A stretch of 64,000 bases of DNA from JBMNGO01 sp050949885 (lineage in GTDB: Bacteria > Bacillota > Syntrophomonadia > Syntrophomonadales > Syntrophomonadaceae): positions 372,001-436,000 of the forward strand of contig JBMNGO010000002.1 of assembly GCA_050949885.1 (NCBI GenBank), in the 5' to 3' direction. Under the pieces are notes generated by a model. The model ran no database searches, was not told where the DNA came from, and saw only the letters and a list, made by a program, of their open reading frames with translations. This document shows positions 50,644-59,764 of the stretch, one piece after another (the stretch's first letter is position 1; the number at the start of each line of letters is the position of its first letter). The translations under genes were made by a program, and so were the position numbers.

Positions 50644-51591
50644 ATGCTTGAGATGGAAAAACCCCGCATAGAATGTGTTGAAAAAGACCCCGACAGAAAC
50701 TATGGGAAATTTGTTATCGAACCCTTGGAACGCGGTTATGGGACTACGCTGGGAAATTCCCTGCGCAGAGTACTTCTATCTTCTCTGCCTGGAGCCGCAG
50801 TCACATCCATAAAGGTTGACGGGGTATTACATGAGTTTTCTACAATTCCCAACGTAGTAGAAGATATGGCGGAGATTATCTTAAATATTAAGCAAATGGT
50901 TATCAAATACGATGGGAATGAACGAAAGATAATACGTATTGAACAATCCGGTACCAAGAAAGTCACCGCCGGAGATATTGAGCCTGATGCAGAAGTACAG
51001 GTGCTTAACCCTGACTTGGTCATTGCTACCCTGGATGAGGGTAAATTATTTATGGAGCTCACTGTGGAAAGAGGCCGGGGATATGTGAGTGCAGACCAGC
51101 AACCAATAAAAAATGAGGATATTGTAGGTTTAATTCCCATTGATTCCATATATACCCCAGTGAAAAGAGTCAATTTTACCGTAGACAATGCCCGAGTAGG
51201 CAAAAGGACGGATTATGACAGCCTAACCCTGGAGGTTTGGACTAATGGCAGCATTTCTCCCGAAGAAGCTATCAGTTTGTCAGCGCAAATCATCATAGAG
51301 TATCTTAAACTCTTTACAGAGATTGATGATACATACGCTGAAGTTGAAATACTGGTAGAAAAAGAGGAAGAGAAGCGAGATAAAGTTTTGGAAATGTCTA
51401 TAGAGGAATTGGAACTATCTGTTAGAGCCTCCAATGGGCTAAAAAGAGCCAACATAAACACCGTTGGAGATCTGATTGAAAAAACCCGTGAAGAAATGAG
51501 TAAAATTAGGAACCTTGGGCAGAAATCTTTAGAAGAGATTGAACGCAAGCTAAAAGAACTGGATCTATCCTTTAAAAAACCTGAGGACTAG
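50644..51591 (+). CDS. rpoA: DNA-directed RNA polymerase subunit alpha
   Basis: 315 residues; N-terminal assembly domain (RGYGTTLGNSLRRVLLSSLPGAAVTSIKVDGV) and C-terminal DNA- and activator-binding domain (IEELELSVRASNGLKRANINTVGDLIEKT). ATG 50644 is best spaced from AAGGAGGGG; TTG 50638 is in frame and close to it. Confidence 0.98.
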   Translation: MLEMEKPRIECVEKDPDRNYGKFVIEPLERGYGTTLGNSLRRVLLSSLPGAAVTSIKVDGVLHEFSTIPNVVEDMAEIILNIKQMVIKYDGNERKIIRIEQSGTKKVTAGDIEPDAEVQVLNPDLVIATLDEGKLFMELTVERGRGYVSADQQPIKNEDIVGLIPIDSIYTPVKRVNFTVDNARVGKRTDYDSLTLEVWTNGSISPEEAISLSAQIIIEYLKLFTEIDDTYAEVEILVEKEEEKRDKVLEMSIEELELSVRASNGLKRANINTVGDLIEKTREEMSKIRNLGQKSLEEIERKLKELDLSFKKPED

Positions 51592-51606
51592 AAAGGAGGA
51601 GCCCCC

Positions 51607-51948
51607 TTGACTTATAGAAGGTTGGGACTTAGAAGTGATCACAGAAGGGCCGTGTTAAGGAATGCGGTAACTTCGTTACTTGATAAAGAAAAAATAACCA
51701 CCACCGAGACCAGGGCTAAGGAGATTAAAAGAATAACCGAGAAAATGATTACTCTGGGCAAACGGGGTGATTTGCATGCCAGAAGGCAGGCAACGGCTTA
51801 TTTACTAGATGATGAAGTCAGCAGAAAACTATTTACCAGTCTGGCCGAACGTTACCGGGAACGCCGGGGCGGATATACCCGCATTATTAAAACCAAATTC
51901 CGGCAGGGTGACGGGGCACCAATGGTAATTCTTGAACTTGTCAATTAG
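51607..51948 (+). CDS. rplQ: 50S ribosomal protein L17
   Basis: 113 residues; RRLGLRSDHRRAVLRNAVTSLL start and GGYTRIIKTKFRQGDGAPMVILELV end. TTG start behind AAAGGAGGAG. Last ribosomal protein gene of the alpha operon; ecfA1 starts two bases after its stop. Confidence 0.98.
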   Translation: MTYRRLGLRSDHRRAVLRNAVTSLLDKEKITTTETRAKEIKRITEKMITLGKRGDLHARRQATAYLLDDEVSRKLFTSLAERYRERRGGYTRIIKTKFRQGDGAPMVILELVN

Positions 51949-51950
51949 TA

Positions 51951-52775
51951 ATGATAAAAATCAGAAACCTGAGCTTCGCATACCCTGGAGAGGATAACAA
52001 GGTTTTAGACCATATTAATTTGGATATTGGCGAAAATGAGTTTATTGGAATATTGGGACCCAATGGATCTGGTAAATCCACCTTAGCCCGCATCCTAAAT
52101 GGTACCCTTATTCCTGTTCAGGGATCTGTTGAAGTTGATGGCTATGACACTAGGGATCCCAAGAATCTGAGCAAGATAAGAAAAAGAGTAGGCTTGCTTT
52201 TGCCCTCGCCCGATAATCAGTTAATTACCAACATCGTAGAGGAAGATGTGGCATTTGGACCGGAAAACCTGGGGCTTCCTCCTGATCAAATCAGACAGAG
52301 GGTTGATGAGGCTTTAAAAATCGTGGGCATGGATGAATATGCCAGAAAATCCCCCTATATGCTGTCAGGCGGGCAAAAGCAAAAAGTAGGGATTGCTGGC
52401 ATAATTGCTATGAAACCAGGGTACATGGTCATGGACGAGCCTACATCCATGTTGGACCCGGACGGGCGCCGAGAAGTAATGCAAGCCTTGCAAAGACTGA
52501 TGGAAGTGGAAAGCCTATCCTTGATTTATATTACCCACCATCCTGAAGAAGTAATAAAAGCAGACCGCATCATTCTGCTGGAAAAAGGAACAATAAAGGC
52601 TGAGGGAAAGCCTGCAGAGATTCTCGGCAACAGCCAGATGCTCAGCCGGATGGGAATTGCACCTTTGGAAATTACTAGTTTGATTGCCCTGATAAATAAG
52701 AAGGCAGAAACTGATATTCATATGGGAATTTTTGAACTGGACGAACTGGTGGAAGAATTATGTCACTGGAAGTAA
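51951..52775 (+). CDS. ecfA1: ECF transporter ATP-binding protein EcfA1
   Basis: Energizing ATPase of the energy-coupling factor importer for vitamins and metal ions. Walker A GPNGSGKST, the Q-loop DNQLITNIVEEDVAFGPEN, signature LSGGQKQKVGIAGI and Walker B YMVMDEPTSMLDPDG. 274 residues with the C-terminal helix block of EcfA. Overlaps ecfA2 by 16 bases. Confidence 0.95.
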   Translation: MIKIRNLSFAYPGEDNKVLDHINLDIGENEFIGILGPNGSGKSTLARILNGTLIPVQGSVEVDGYDTRDPKNLSKIRKRVGLLLPSPDNQLITNIVEEDVAFGPENLGLPPDQIRQRVDEALKIVGMDEYARKSPYMLSGGQKQKVGIAGIIAMKPGYMVMDEPTSMLDPDGRREVMQALQRLMEVESLSLIYITHHPEEVIKADRIILLEKGTIKAEGKPAEILGNSQMLSRMGIAPLEITSLIALINKKAETDIHMGIFELDELVEELCHWK

Positions 52776-53623
52776 AAGATGTTTCGCATATTTTTCAAAA
52801 TGGGACTCCATTTGCCCAAGAAGCCCTCAAGGGGGTTTCTTTTTCCGTGAAGAAAGGGGAAATAGTGGGCATAATGGGAAAGACGGGATCGGGGAAGTCC
52901 ACTCTTTTGCAGGCCATGGGCGGACTGCTCAGACCAAGTTCAGGAACAGTACTGGTAGATGGGGAAGATATTTATAAACTAAAAAAAAAGGAAATCTCCC
53001 GCATCAGGCAAAAAGTAGGAATTGTATTTCAATACCCGGAACACCAGATTTTTGAGCTTACGGTATACGATGAGATAGCTTTTGGTCCACGGAATATGGA
53101 TATGGGCCCGGAAACGGTGCGCATTTTGGTGGAAAAAGCCCTGGCTGATGTAGGGCTATCATTTGAGGCCTTTAAGGGTAGAAAAACTTATACCTTAAGC
53201 AGCGGTGAGAAAAGGAAGGTGGCAATTGCAAGTATCCTTGCTCTTGATACTCCGTATCTGTTACTGGATGAACCAACTGCAGGGCTGGATTACGAAGCTT
53301 CCACGCAACTGATGGGTTATTTGGTTAAACTCAAGCAAACCAAGAATACTACAATAATTATTGTATCCCACAATTCTGCTCATATCTTTCCCATCGCGGA
53401 TCGTCTGATGTTACTGGACCAGGGCCGTATAGTGACGGCCAACGACCCTGTCCACTGGCAGGAAGCCTTTAGGGAGAGACAGTCCTACTTGCCGCAAGCC
53501 TGTCAATTAGTCATGCATTTAAATCAAAGAGGATGGGGTTTGACACCCTATGCAACTACTGCTGAGGAAGTTGCCGAACAAATTACCGAGGTCATTTCTG
53601 CCAGGAAGACTAAGCTTCTATAA
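52760..53623 (+). CDS. ecfA2: ECF transporter ATP-binding protein EcfA2
   Basis: Second ATPase of the ECF module. Walker A GKTGSGKST, Q-loop QYPEHQIFELTVYDEIAFGPRN (the EcfA2-type Q-loop), signature LSSGEKRKVAIASILAL and Walker B YLLLDEPTAGLDYE; the signature has Ser-Ser for the common Ser-Gly. 287 residues. Confidence 0.95.
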   Translation: MSLEVKDVSHIFQNGTPFAQEALKGVSFSVKKGEIVGIMGKTGSGKSTLLQAMGGLLRPSSGTVLVDGEDIYKLKKKEISRIRQKVGIVFQYPEHQIFELTVYDEIAFGPRNMDMGPETVRILVEKALADVGLSFEAFKGRKTYTLSSGEKRKVAIASILALDTPYLLLDEPTAGLDYEASTQLMGYLVKLKQTKNTTIIIVSHNSAHIFPIADRLMLLDQGRIVTANDPVHWQEAFRERQSYLPQACQLVMHLNQRGWGLTPYATTAEEVAEQITEVISARKTKLL

Positions 53624-53641
53624 ACCAGTGAGGTAAAAGGG

Positions 53642-54433
53642 ATGCTGCAGCATATCAGCCTGGGTCAATATATACCTTCGGATTCGCTAATACATGGCTT
53701 GGATCCTAGGATAAAAATAATTACCGTAGTGGCCATGGTTATGGGAGTCTTTGCGGCTTCATTTCCTCTGCAGTTAATGGCCCTGTTGGTATTTTCTTCG
53801 GTTCTGATATATATGAGCGGCATCAGCGGCAAGTACTATCTTCAGGCGCTTAAACCCTTTATTCCAATTATGGTTATTACATTGGTTGCCCAGATGTTAT
53901 TTGTCGGGGGCAGGGAAATATTTGCTTTAGGGATTATAAGGATTACTTACGAGGGCTTATGGGCAGCTGCAGCTTTGGGAGTAAGACTGGTTATAATACT
54001 AGTCATGGCCCGGCTGTTAACTGCCACTACTACACCGGTGGCAATGACTGATGGGCTGGAAAAGATGATAAAACCTTTGGCCAGAATTGGGTTTCCTACT
54101 CATGAATTAGTCATGATAATGACTATTAGCTTAAGATTTATTCCCCTTCTGTTAGAGGAAGCGGTAGCCATTAGACGTGCCCAGATCTGTCGCGGCGTTG
54201 ACTATAATCAAGGTAGCCCTATAAAGAGAGTGTACAAACTAACATCTATACTTGTGCCGCTATTTCGGATATCGTTCCAAAGGGCTGCTGACCTGGCCTT
54301 AGCTATGGAATCAAGGTCCTACCGAGGGGGAGAAGGAAGAACCCATCTTTATAAACTAATAATCAGCAAAAAGGATGTATACTACCTGACTGCGGTTCTG
54401 ACAATAATAGTACTTATAACGCAATTACTGTAA
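53642..54433 (+). CDS. ecfT: ECF transporter transmembrane protein EcfT
   Basis: Membrane scaffold of the group II ECF transporter, 263 residues, about six spans. Two coupling helices carry the Ala-Arg-Gly-like motifs (RRAQICRGVDY and ALAMESRSYRGGEGRTH) that bind the ATPases. No substrate-binding S component lies in the window; in group II systems S components are scattered in the genome. Same operon as rplQ and truA, as in Bacillus. Confidence 0.94.
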   Translation: MLQHISLGQYIPSDSLIHGLDPRIKIITVVAMVMGVFAASFPLQLMALLVFSSVLIYMSGISGKYYLQALKPFIPIMVITLVAQMLFVGGREIFALGIIRITYEGLWAAAALGVRLVIILVMARLLTATTTPVAMTDGLEKMIKPLARIGFPTHELVMIMTISLRFIPLLLEEAVAIRRAQICRGVDYNQGSPIKRVYKLTSILVPLFRISFQRAADLALAMESRSYRGGEGRTHLYKLIISKKDVYYLTAVLTIIVLITQLL

Positions 54434-54475
54434 GAACGCAACTGGATCGGAAATTATCAGCTTGAGGAGAATGAA

Positions 54476-55219
54476 ATGTTGAGGATAAGGGCCCAAATCG
54501 AATACGATGGCAGCAGGTATCATGGCTTCCAGATTCAGCATAATGCTCCTACTATTCAGGGGCAAATACAAAAGAGTATAAAAGCCCTGACAGGAGAAGA
54601 AGTCAGCATTTTAGCAGCCAGCAGGACGGATGCCGGGGTACATGCTTTGGGGCAGGTAATTGCTTTTAATACAGCAAGCAGCATTCCCCCGGATAAATGG
54701 GCATTCGCTTTAAACAGTGTCCTTCCTGAAGATATTCGGGTAGTGCAAAGCTGCCAGGCTGATCCTGATTTTCATCCCCGATTCGATGCACTGGGGAAGA
54801 AATACCGTTATCTTATCTATAGAAGAGAACCCGGTAAAACCTTCTACCGTAATACTGCTCTATGTAATATAGAACCACTAAATATTAAAGAAATGCAAAA
54901 GGCTTGTAGCTTATTAATTGGCCGGCACAATTTCAAGGCCTTCTGTGCCAGTGGTTCATCGGCTAAGACCTTTGAAAGAGAAATCACCATGTGTCATCTG
55001 ATAGAGCAAGGGCCTTTTTTAATACTGGAAATTGCAGCTGATGCTTTCCTTTATAACATGGTGCGGATAATTATGGGTACAATTATGGACATAGGAAGAA
55101 ACTATTGGACGGCAGAGAAAATTAAAGAGATAATAGCCAGTCAAGACCGCACCAAAGCAGGAGCAACCGCTCCCCCCCAAGGGTTATATTTGATTCAAGT
55201 GTATTATAAGGATAAGTGA
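54476..55219 (+). CDS. truA: tRNA pseudouridine(38-40) synthase TruA
   Basis: 247 residues; catalytic Asp in ASRTDAGVHALGQVIAF, plus YDGSRYHGFQIQ at the start and NMVRIIMGTIMDIGR near the end. ATG behind TGAGGAGAATGAA. Follows ecfT in the Bacillus order. Confidence 0.96.
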   Translation: MLRIRAQIEYDGSRYHGFQIQHNAPTIQGQIQKSIKALTGEEVSILAASRTDAGVHALGQVIAFNTASSIPPDKWAFALNSVLPEDIRVVQSCQADPDFHPRFDALGKKYRYLIYRREPGKTFYRNTALCNIEPLNIKEMQKACSLLIGRHNFKAFCASGSSAKTFEREITMCHLIEQGPFLILEIAADAFLYNMVRIIMGTIMDIGRNYWTAEKIKEIIASQDRTKAGATAPPQGLYLIQVYYKDK

Positions 55220-55244
55220 CCAGAAAAAACAGCAGTAATGTTTG

Positions 55245-55274
55245 TTGACAAAGGCTTAAATTTCTGGATAAAAT
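55245..55274 (+). promoter_or_regulatory. Sigma-A promoter of rplM-rpsI
   Basis: Perfect TTGACA at 55245-55250, an 18-base spacer, TAAAAT at 55269-55274. Gives a leader of about 85 bases before rplM. Confidence 0.75.
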
Positions 55275-55280
55275 AGATAG

Positions 55281-55326
55281 GTAGCCTTTTAAAAAGTCCT
55301 GTTTTGCCCCGTTAACAGGATTTTTC
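55281..55326 (+). promoter_or_regulatory. rplM leader with attenuator-like hairpin (possible L13 leader)
   Basis: Within the leader, TCCTGTT (55297-55303) pairs with AACAGGA (55314-55320) and runs into TTTTTC, an intrinsic terminator placed between promoter and rplM. An L13-responsive leader is known at this position in Firmicutes; I infer the same here from position and structure and not from exact sequence. Confidence 0.5.
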
Positions 55327-55365
55327 AGGTTTATAAACGGTAACGGTTATACAGGAGGGACAAAC

Positions 55366-55800
55366 GTGAAGACATATATGGCCAAGGCTGGCGAAATTGA
55401 TCGTAAGTGGTATGTAATAGATGCTGCTGGTCAGACCCTGGGAAGGTTGAGTACTGAGGTTGCTAGTATACTCAGAGGAAAACATAAAGCTATCTATACC
55501 CCGTATGTGGATACAGGGGATTTTGTAATAGTAATTAACGCTGAAAAGGTAGTATTATCCGGCGACAAATTAAACAAGAAAAAGTATCGCTATCATACCG
55601 GATACCCTGGTGGCCTAAAAGAAATGGATTACAGAACCCTGTTGCAGAAGAAACCTGAAAAGGCCATTGAGACTGCTGTAAAAGGGATGCTCCCTCACAA
55701 TCGGCTGGGTGCTCAGATGTATAGAAAACTTAAGGTATACCGGGGAAGCGAACATCCCCATCAAGCTCAAAAACCTGAAATACGTGAGATTAGAGGGTAA
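55366..55800 (+). CDS. rplM: 50S ribosomal protein L13
   Basis: 144 residues; WYVIDAAGQTLGRLSTEVASILRGKHK and GMLPHNRLGAQMYRKLKVYRGSEHPHQAQKP. GTG start behind CAGGAGGGAC. Probably controlled by the leader upstream. Confidence 0.98.
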   Translation: MKTYMAKAGEIDRKWYVIDAAGQTLGRLSTEVASILRGKHKAIYTPYVDTGDFVIVINAEKVVLSGDKLNKKKYRYHTGYPGGLKEMDYRTLLQKKPEKAIETAVKGMLPHNRLGAQMYRKLKVYRGSEHPHQAQKPEIREIRG

Positions 55801-55811
55801 GGAGGGAAACC

Positions 55812-56207
55812 ATGGCAGTAAAGGTACAATACTGGGGAACCGGAAGAAGAAAAAAGGCCATAGCCCGGGTTAGGTTGGTTCCTGGTGAAGGAAAGATTGT
55901 TATAAATGACAGAAGTTTTGAAGACTTCTTTCCCAATAAAACCAGCAGGCTCATTGTTCAACAGCCTCTGGAACTCACTGGCATGACAGGAAGATTTGAT
56001 GTAATTTGCCGTGTGCATGGCGGAGGGGTAACCGGTCAGGCGGGTTCTGTGCAGCTGGGAATAGCCAGGGCTCTGTGCAAAGCTGATCCTGACGTAAGAC
56101 CGTCTTTAAGAAAATCTGGCTTCCTTACCAGAGATCCACGGATGAAAGAAAGAAAAAAATACGGACTGCACAAAGCCAGGAAGGCTCCTCAATACTCCAA
56201 ACGGTAA
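55812..56207 (+). CDS. rpsI: 30S ribosomal protein S9
   Basis: 131 residues; YWGTGRRKKAIARVRLVPG start and the C-terminal tail KARKAPQYSKR whose last Arg reaches the P-site tRNA. ATG behind AAGGAGGGAAACC. Confidence 0.98.
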   Translation: MAVKVQYWGTGRRKKAIARVRLVPGEGKIVINDRSFEDFFPNKTSRLIVQQPLELTGMTGRFDVICRVHGGGVTGQAGSVQLGIARALCKADPDVRPSLRKSGFLTRDPRMKERKKYGLHKARKAPQYSKR

Positions 56208-56222
56208 TAATAGAGATTTTAG

Positions 56223-56250
56223 AAAACCTCCTCACCCGGGGAGGTTTTTT
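56223..56250 (+). terminator. Intrinsic terminator after rpsI
   Basis: AAAACCTCC (56223-56231) pairs with GGAGGTTTT (56240-56248) and ends in TTTTTT. Closes the rplM-rpsI unit. Confidence 0.88.
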
Positions 56251-56331
56251 GTGGTCAACAGATCTAATAAATCAGCTTATTCCGGCATATAATTAATAAC
56301 TAATGGTTAAAACGATCTGCAAGGGGGAGAT

Positions 56332-57072
56332 ATGGGGCCGGTGAGTAAAGGGAGTGCCAAACCTAAAAAGCGGCTTACCACAACAGCCTGGATTTTGCTG
56401 ATAATAGTATGTTTTGTGGCTACCGCCATACCAACCAAGCCAGAGACCCCGGTTTTTTCCTACGGGGTTGCTAATATGGTAATTGTAATAGACCCTGGTC
56501 ACGGAGGGATAGATTTAGGAGCAACCAGGGAGGATGTAATTGAAGAAACCATAAATCTGGAAATAGGCCAGAAACTAGCCAACTATCTGAGCCAGGCCGG
56601 GGCCATTGTCATAATGCTGAGGGGAAATGACAGTGATCTGGCGGGGGATGAATTTACCGGAACCATCAGAGAACGCAAGCAGAAAGATATGGCTACCAGG
56701 ATGCAAAAGGCCAATGAGGCGGGTGCTGATTTATTTATCAGTATTCACACCAATGCAGTACCCAGCCCTGGGTGGTCGGGAGCTCAGGCTTTTTATAACC
56801 CTAATAGTGAAAAAAGCAAATTAATAGCCGGATTGATTCAAGAAGAGTTAAAACGGGTATTGAAAAACACCAATCGCACTGCGGGTGCGGGCAATTATTA
56901 TGTCCTCAAGAACAGTACAATGCCTGCGGTTCTGGTGGAAGTAGGATTTCTGTCCAATCCCCGCGAAGCCCAATTGCTCACTGATAATGAGTACCAGCTA
57001 AAGGTGGCCTATGCAATTTTCGCAGGAATAGCCAGGGCTCAAATTGAGCAAAATGAAGGCATAGGCTCCTAA
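56332..57072 (+). CDS. cwlD: N-acetylmuramoyl-L-alanine amidase CwlD (spore cortex/germination type)
   Basis: Amidase_3 zinc enzyme. One membrane helix (about residues 18-36) anchors it; the catalytic domain shows DPGHGGIDLG (His), NLEIGQKLANYL (Glu), SIHTNAVPS (His) and VLVEVGFLSNPREAQLL (Glu). With CwlD, muramic acid in the spore cortex becomes muramic delta-lactam, needed for germination. Position after rpsI matches Bacillus. A CATATAAT at 56286-56293 is one base from a sigma-E -10 element, but I see no matching -35. 246 residues. Confidence 0.92.
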   Translation: MGPVSKGSAKPKKRLTTTAWILLIIVCFVATAIPTKPETPVFSYGVANMVIVIDPGHGGIDLGATREDVIEETINLEIGQKLANYLSQAGAIVIMLRGNDSDLAGDEFTGTIRERKQKDMATRMQKANEAGADLFISIHTNAVPSPGWSGAQAFYNPNSEKSKLIAGLIQEELKRVLKNTNRTAGAGNYYVLKNSTMPAVLVEVGFLSNPREAQLLTDNEYQLKVAYAIFAGIARAQIEQNEGIGS

Positions 57073-57171
57073 AAGGCAAGCTTGACATACAACCCACCAC
57101 GGGCAGATAGTGACAACCCATACCTGATGTGGTTTAATGGACTAAAGAAAAACAGGTTTGGGGGTGATATT

Positions 57172-58563
57172 ATTATTACTTATGCAGCATTAATCCCTCA
57201 CCCTCCTCTGGTCATAAAAGAGATAGGGAGAGAGCAAATATCTGCGGTCAGTGCAACCATTCACGGAATTAAAACCGCTTGCCGGCAACTGGCCAATTCC
57301 CGCCCAGATACTATAGTGTTTTTTACCCCGCATGGCAATGTATTTTCTGATTGTGTATCATATCTGGCTGAGCCTGAACTGGAAGGAGATTTTAGGAGCT
57401 TTGGCTGTAGTTTAGGGACAAGTTCATCGAATGACCTGGAGCTAATAAAAGAGATTGCCAATGCGGCAGCAAGTGAAGGTATAACGTTTCTTCCCATTGA
57501 TAAAGCTACCGCAGCCGGCCACCGTCTTAATGCCCGCCTGGACCACGGAATACTGGTACCCTTGATGTATCTTAAGGAGGCAGGGCTTAAAGAAACCCGG
57601 ATAATTGCTATTAGCGTGGGGTACTTGCCTATAACTGATTTATACCGGTTGGGCAGTATTATTACAGCTTCTGCAGAAAAGCTAGGAAGAAGGATCGCCG
57701 TGGTTGCATCAGGAGATATGTCACATCGGCTGAAAGAAGAAGGGCCATATGATTATCACCCTGATGGACCCCGTTTTGATAAAAAAATGTGTGAGTATCT
57801 TTCGGCAGGAGATGTTCTGGCAACTATAAAAATGCCTGCCGAGCTAAGGGATAATGCCGGTGAATGCGGTTTTCGGTCGGTGGTAATGATGCTGGGAACC
57901 CTGGATGGCAAAGACTTTTCTTCATCAGTTATAAGCTATGAAGGGCCTTTTGGGGTAGGTTACTTGGTAGCTGAATTTGTACCCGGAAAGCCACGTGAGA
58001 GTATATATGAAATCTTAGCCAAGGAGAAGCAAGAAACTATTAACGAATTGCGGCAACGGGAAAGCTCACCCGTAAAATGGGCCCGGCTTACTCTGGAAAA
58101 CTATATCAGGAATGGAAGTTTTGTTGAACTGCCAGCCAGTTTTAGTGACTTAACCCGAAAAAAAGCCGGGGTATTTGTATCAATCAAAAAAGGTGGTAAC
58201 CTTAGAGGGTGTATAGGAACCATTAGCCCGGCCTATAAAAACCTGGCTGAGGAAATTGCCCACAATGCTGTTAGTGCCGGATTAAAGGACCCTAGATTTA
58301 TGCCCGTTGCAGAGTGGGAACTGGATGAGCTGGAGTATTCGGTTGATATATTAGGAGAGCCTGAATGGTGTGAAAAAGAAGACCTGGACCCCAAAAAATA
58401 TGGAGTAATTGTTAGCCACGGGTCCCGCCGGGGCTTGTTGCTGCCTGATCTGGAAGGAGTAGATACCGTCCAGCAACAGCTTTCCATTGCATTGCAGAAG
58501 GCAGGCATCCGTCCTGAAGAAGAATACCGAATTGCCCGGTTCCAAGTGACAAGGTTCAAATAA
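57172..58563 (+). CDS. AmmeMemoRadiSam system fusion: MEMO domain plus AMMECR1 domain
   Basis: Two domains in one protein. The MEMO domain (class III extradiol dioxygenase fold) begins YAALIPHPPLVIKEIG and includes FFTPHGNVF, RLDHGILVPL and VASGDMSHRL, the likely metal-site His residues. The AMMECR1 domain fills the last 175 residues with the signature GGNLRGCIGTI and SAGLKDPRF. The biochemical role in bacteria is unknown. Start: ATT 57172 lies seven bases after GGGGGTGAT and gives the family N-terminus; TTG 57082 or ATG 57127 add 15-30 residues without resemblance or ribosome-binding site. Its partner radical SAM gene starts 13 bases on. Confidence 0.88.
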   Translation: MITYAALIPHPPLVIKEIGREQISAVSATIHGIKTACRQLANSRPDTIVFFTPHGNVFSDCVSYLAEPELEGDFRSFGCSLGTSSSNDLELIKEIANAAASEGITFLPIDKATAAGHRLNARLDHGILVPLMYLKEAGLKETRIIAISVGYLPITDLYRLGSIITASAEKLGRRIAVVASGDMSHRLKEEGPYDYHPDGPRFDKKMCEYLSAGDVLATIKMPAELRDNAGECGFRSVVMMLGTLDGKDFSSSVISYEGPFGVGYLVAEFVPGKPRESIYEILAKEKQETINELRQRESSPVKWARLTLENYIRNGSFVELPASFSDLTRKKAGVFVSIKKGGNLRGCIGTISPAYKNLAEEIAHNAVSAGLKDPRFMPVAEWELDELEYSVDILGEPEWCEKEDLDPKKYGVIVSHGSRRGLLLPDLEGVDTVQQQLSIALQKAGIRPEEEYRIARFQVTRFK

Positions 58564-58576
58564 GGTAGGATATATT

Positions 58577-59572
58577 ATGCCGGAAGTCCAAGCTCGCTAT
58601 TATGAAGTAATGAATCATCATATAGTCTGTGGGCTTTGTCCTCACCATTGCCGGTTAAAGCCAGGGCAGGCCGGAATATGCAGGGTGCGGGTAAACCATG
58701 ATAATTGCCTATTCACTTTAAATTATGGAGAAATAACCTCTTTAGCTATTGACCCAGTGGAAAAAAAACCCCTTTATCATTTTTTCCCCGGCAAAAAAAT
58801 ACTGTCTGTTGGCACTTTTGGATGCAACCTTAAATGCGGCTTTTGCCAGAATTATACCCTGGCCCATGGCAATCCCCCTAGCCAGACCGTCAATCCTGAC
58901 CTATTGGCCCATATTGCCGAGGAGGCTGGAAAACATGGTTCCATTGGTGTTGCTTTTACCTATAATGAACCATCTATCTGGTTTGAATATGTTATGGATG
59001 CAGCTGCCCCTCTGCGGCAAAACCACCAGAAAATAGTACTGGTAACCAATGGTTTTATTGAAAAAAGACCCCTGCAGGAGTTGCTGGAGGTTGTAGACGC
59101 ATTTAACATCGATATAAAAGCCAATACCCCGCATTTTTACAAAAAGTATTGCCAGGGGCAGCTGGCGCCGGTTAAGAAATCGGTGGAAATAGCGGCTGCC
59201 AGGGCTCATGTTGAGGTTACCAATCTGATCATACCCGGCCAAAATGACAAGATGGAAGAAATAGGGGAACTGGCCAAATGGCTGGCTTCATTGAATCCCA
59301 ATATTCCCTTGCACCTTTCACGCTATTATCCTGCTTACAAGTATTCGCTGGAGTCTACTCCAGAGGATACCATGCACAACGCCTTTAAGACCGCCAGAGA
59401 ATACCTGAATTGTGTGTATTTGGGGAACATGACCGCAGCCAATAATACCTTCTGCAACCGGTGTAACAACCTTTTGATAGAGAGAAATTACTATAATACG
59501 GAATTTACCGGGATGCAGGGGAACCAGTGCCGTCAATGCGGGGCAAAAATTGATTATATAATAAACAGGTAA
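58577..59572 (+). CDS. amrS: AmmeMemoRadiSam system radical SAM enzyme
   Basis: 331-residue PflA-like radical SAM protein. N-terminal CGLCPHHCRLKPGQAGICRVR (extra Cys set), then GTFGCNLKCGFCQNYTLAHG with the CxxxCxxC cluster, FTYNEPSIW, and a C-terminal Cys set CNRCNN ... CRQCG that could bind another cluster or zinc. Always found with MEMO and AMMECR1 partners, here the fused gene directly upstream, so the two form one operon. Substrate unknown. Confidence 0.92.
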   Translation: MPEVQARYYEVMNHHIVCGLCPHHCRLKPGQAGICRVRVNHDNCLFTLNYGEITSLAIDPVEKKPLYHFFPGKKILSVGTFGCNLKCGFCQNYTLAHGNPPSQTVNPDLLAHIAEEAGKHGSIGVAFTYNEPSIWFEYVMDAAAPLRQNHQKIVLVTNGFIEKRPLQELLEVVDAFNIDIKANTPHFYKKYCQGQLAPVKKSVEIAAARAHVEVTNLIIPGQNDKMEEIGELAKWLASLNPNIPLHLSRYYPAYKYSLESTPEDTMHNAFKTAREYLNCVYLGNMTAANNTFCNRCNNLLIERNYYNTEFTGMQGNQCRQCGAKIDYIINR

Positions 59573-59764
59573 AAAAGTTGGGAAGAGCAAAGCCCTTCCC
59601 ATTATATATGAAAGCTACCGGTAAACCGGCAAGCTGTTCACACTAATATTATTTTTCCCATGATACAGAATATGAATACCTCATTATGTATGTTACCAAT
59701 TTAACCTAGTAGAATTAGCAAATATCGGATATAATGGGGAAAAATAAGGAAAAGGAGTAGTGGT

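Noticed and set aside
59580..59600. Terminator after the radical SAM gene amrS
   Set aside because: The stem GGGAAG/CTTCCC is followed by ATTATATATG, not a T run. It may end transcription weakly but I do not call it.
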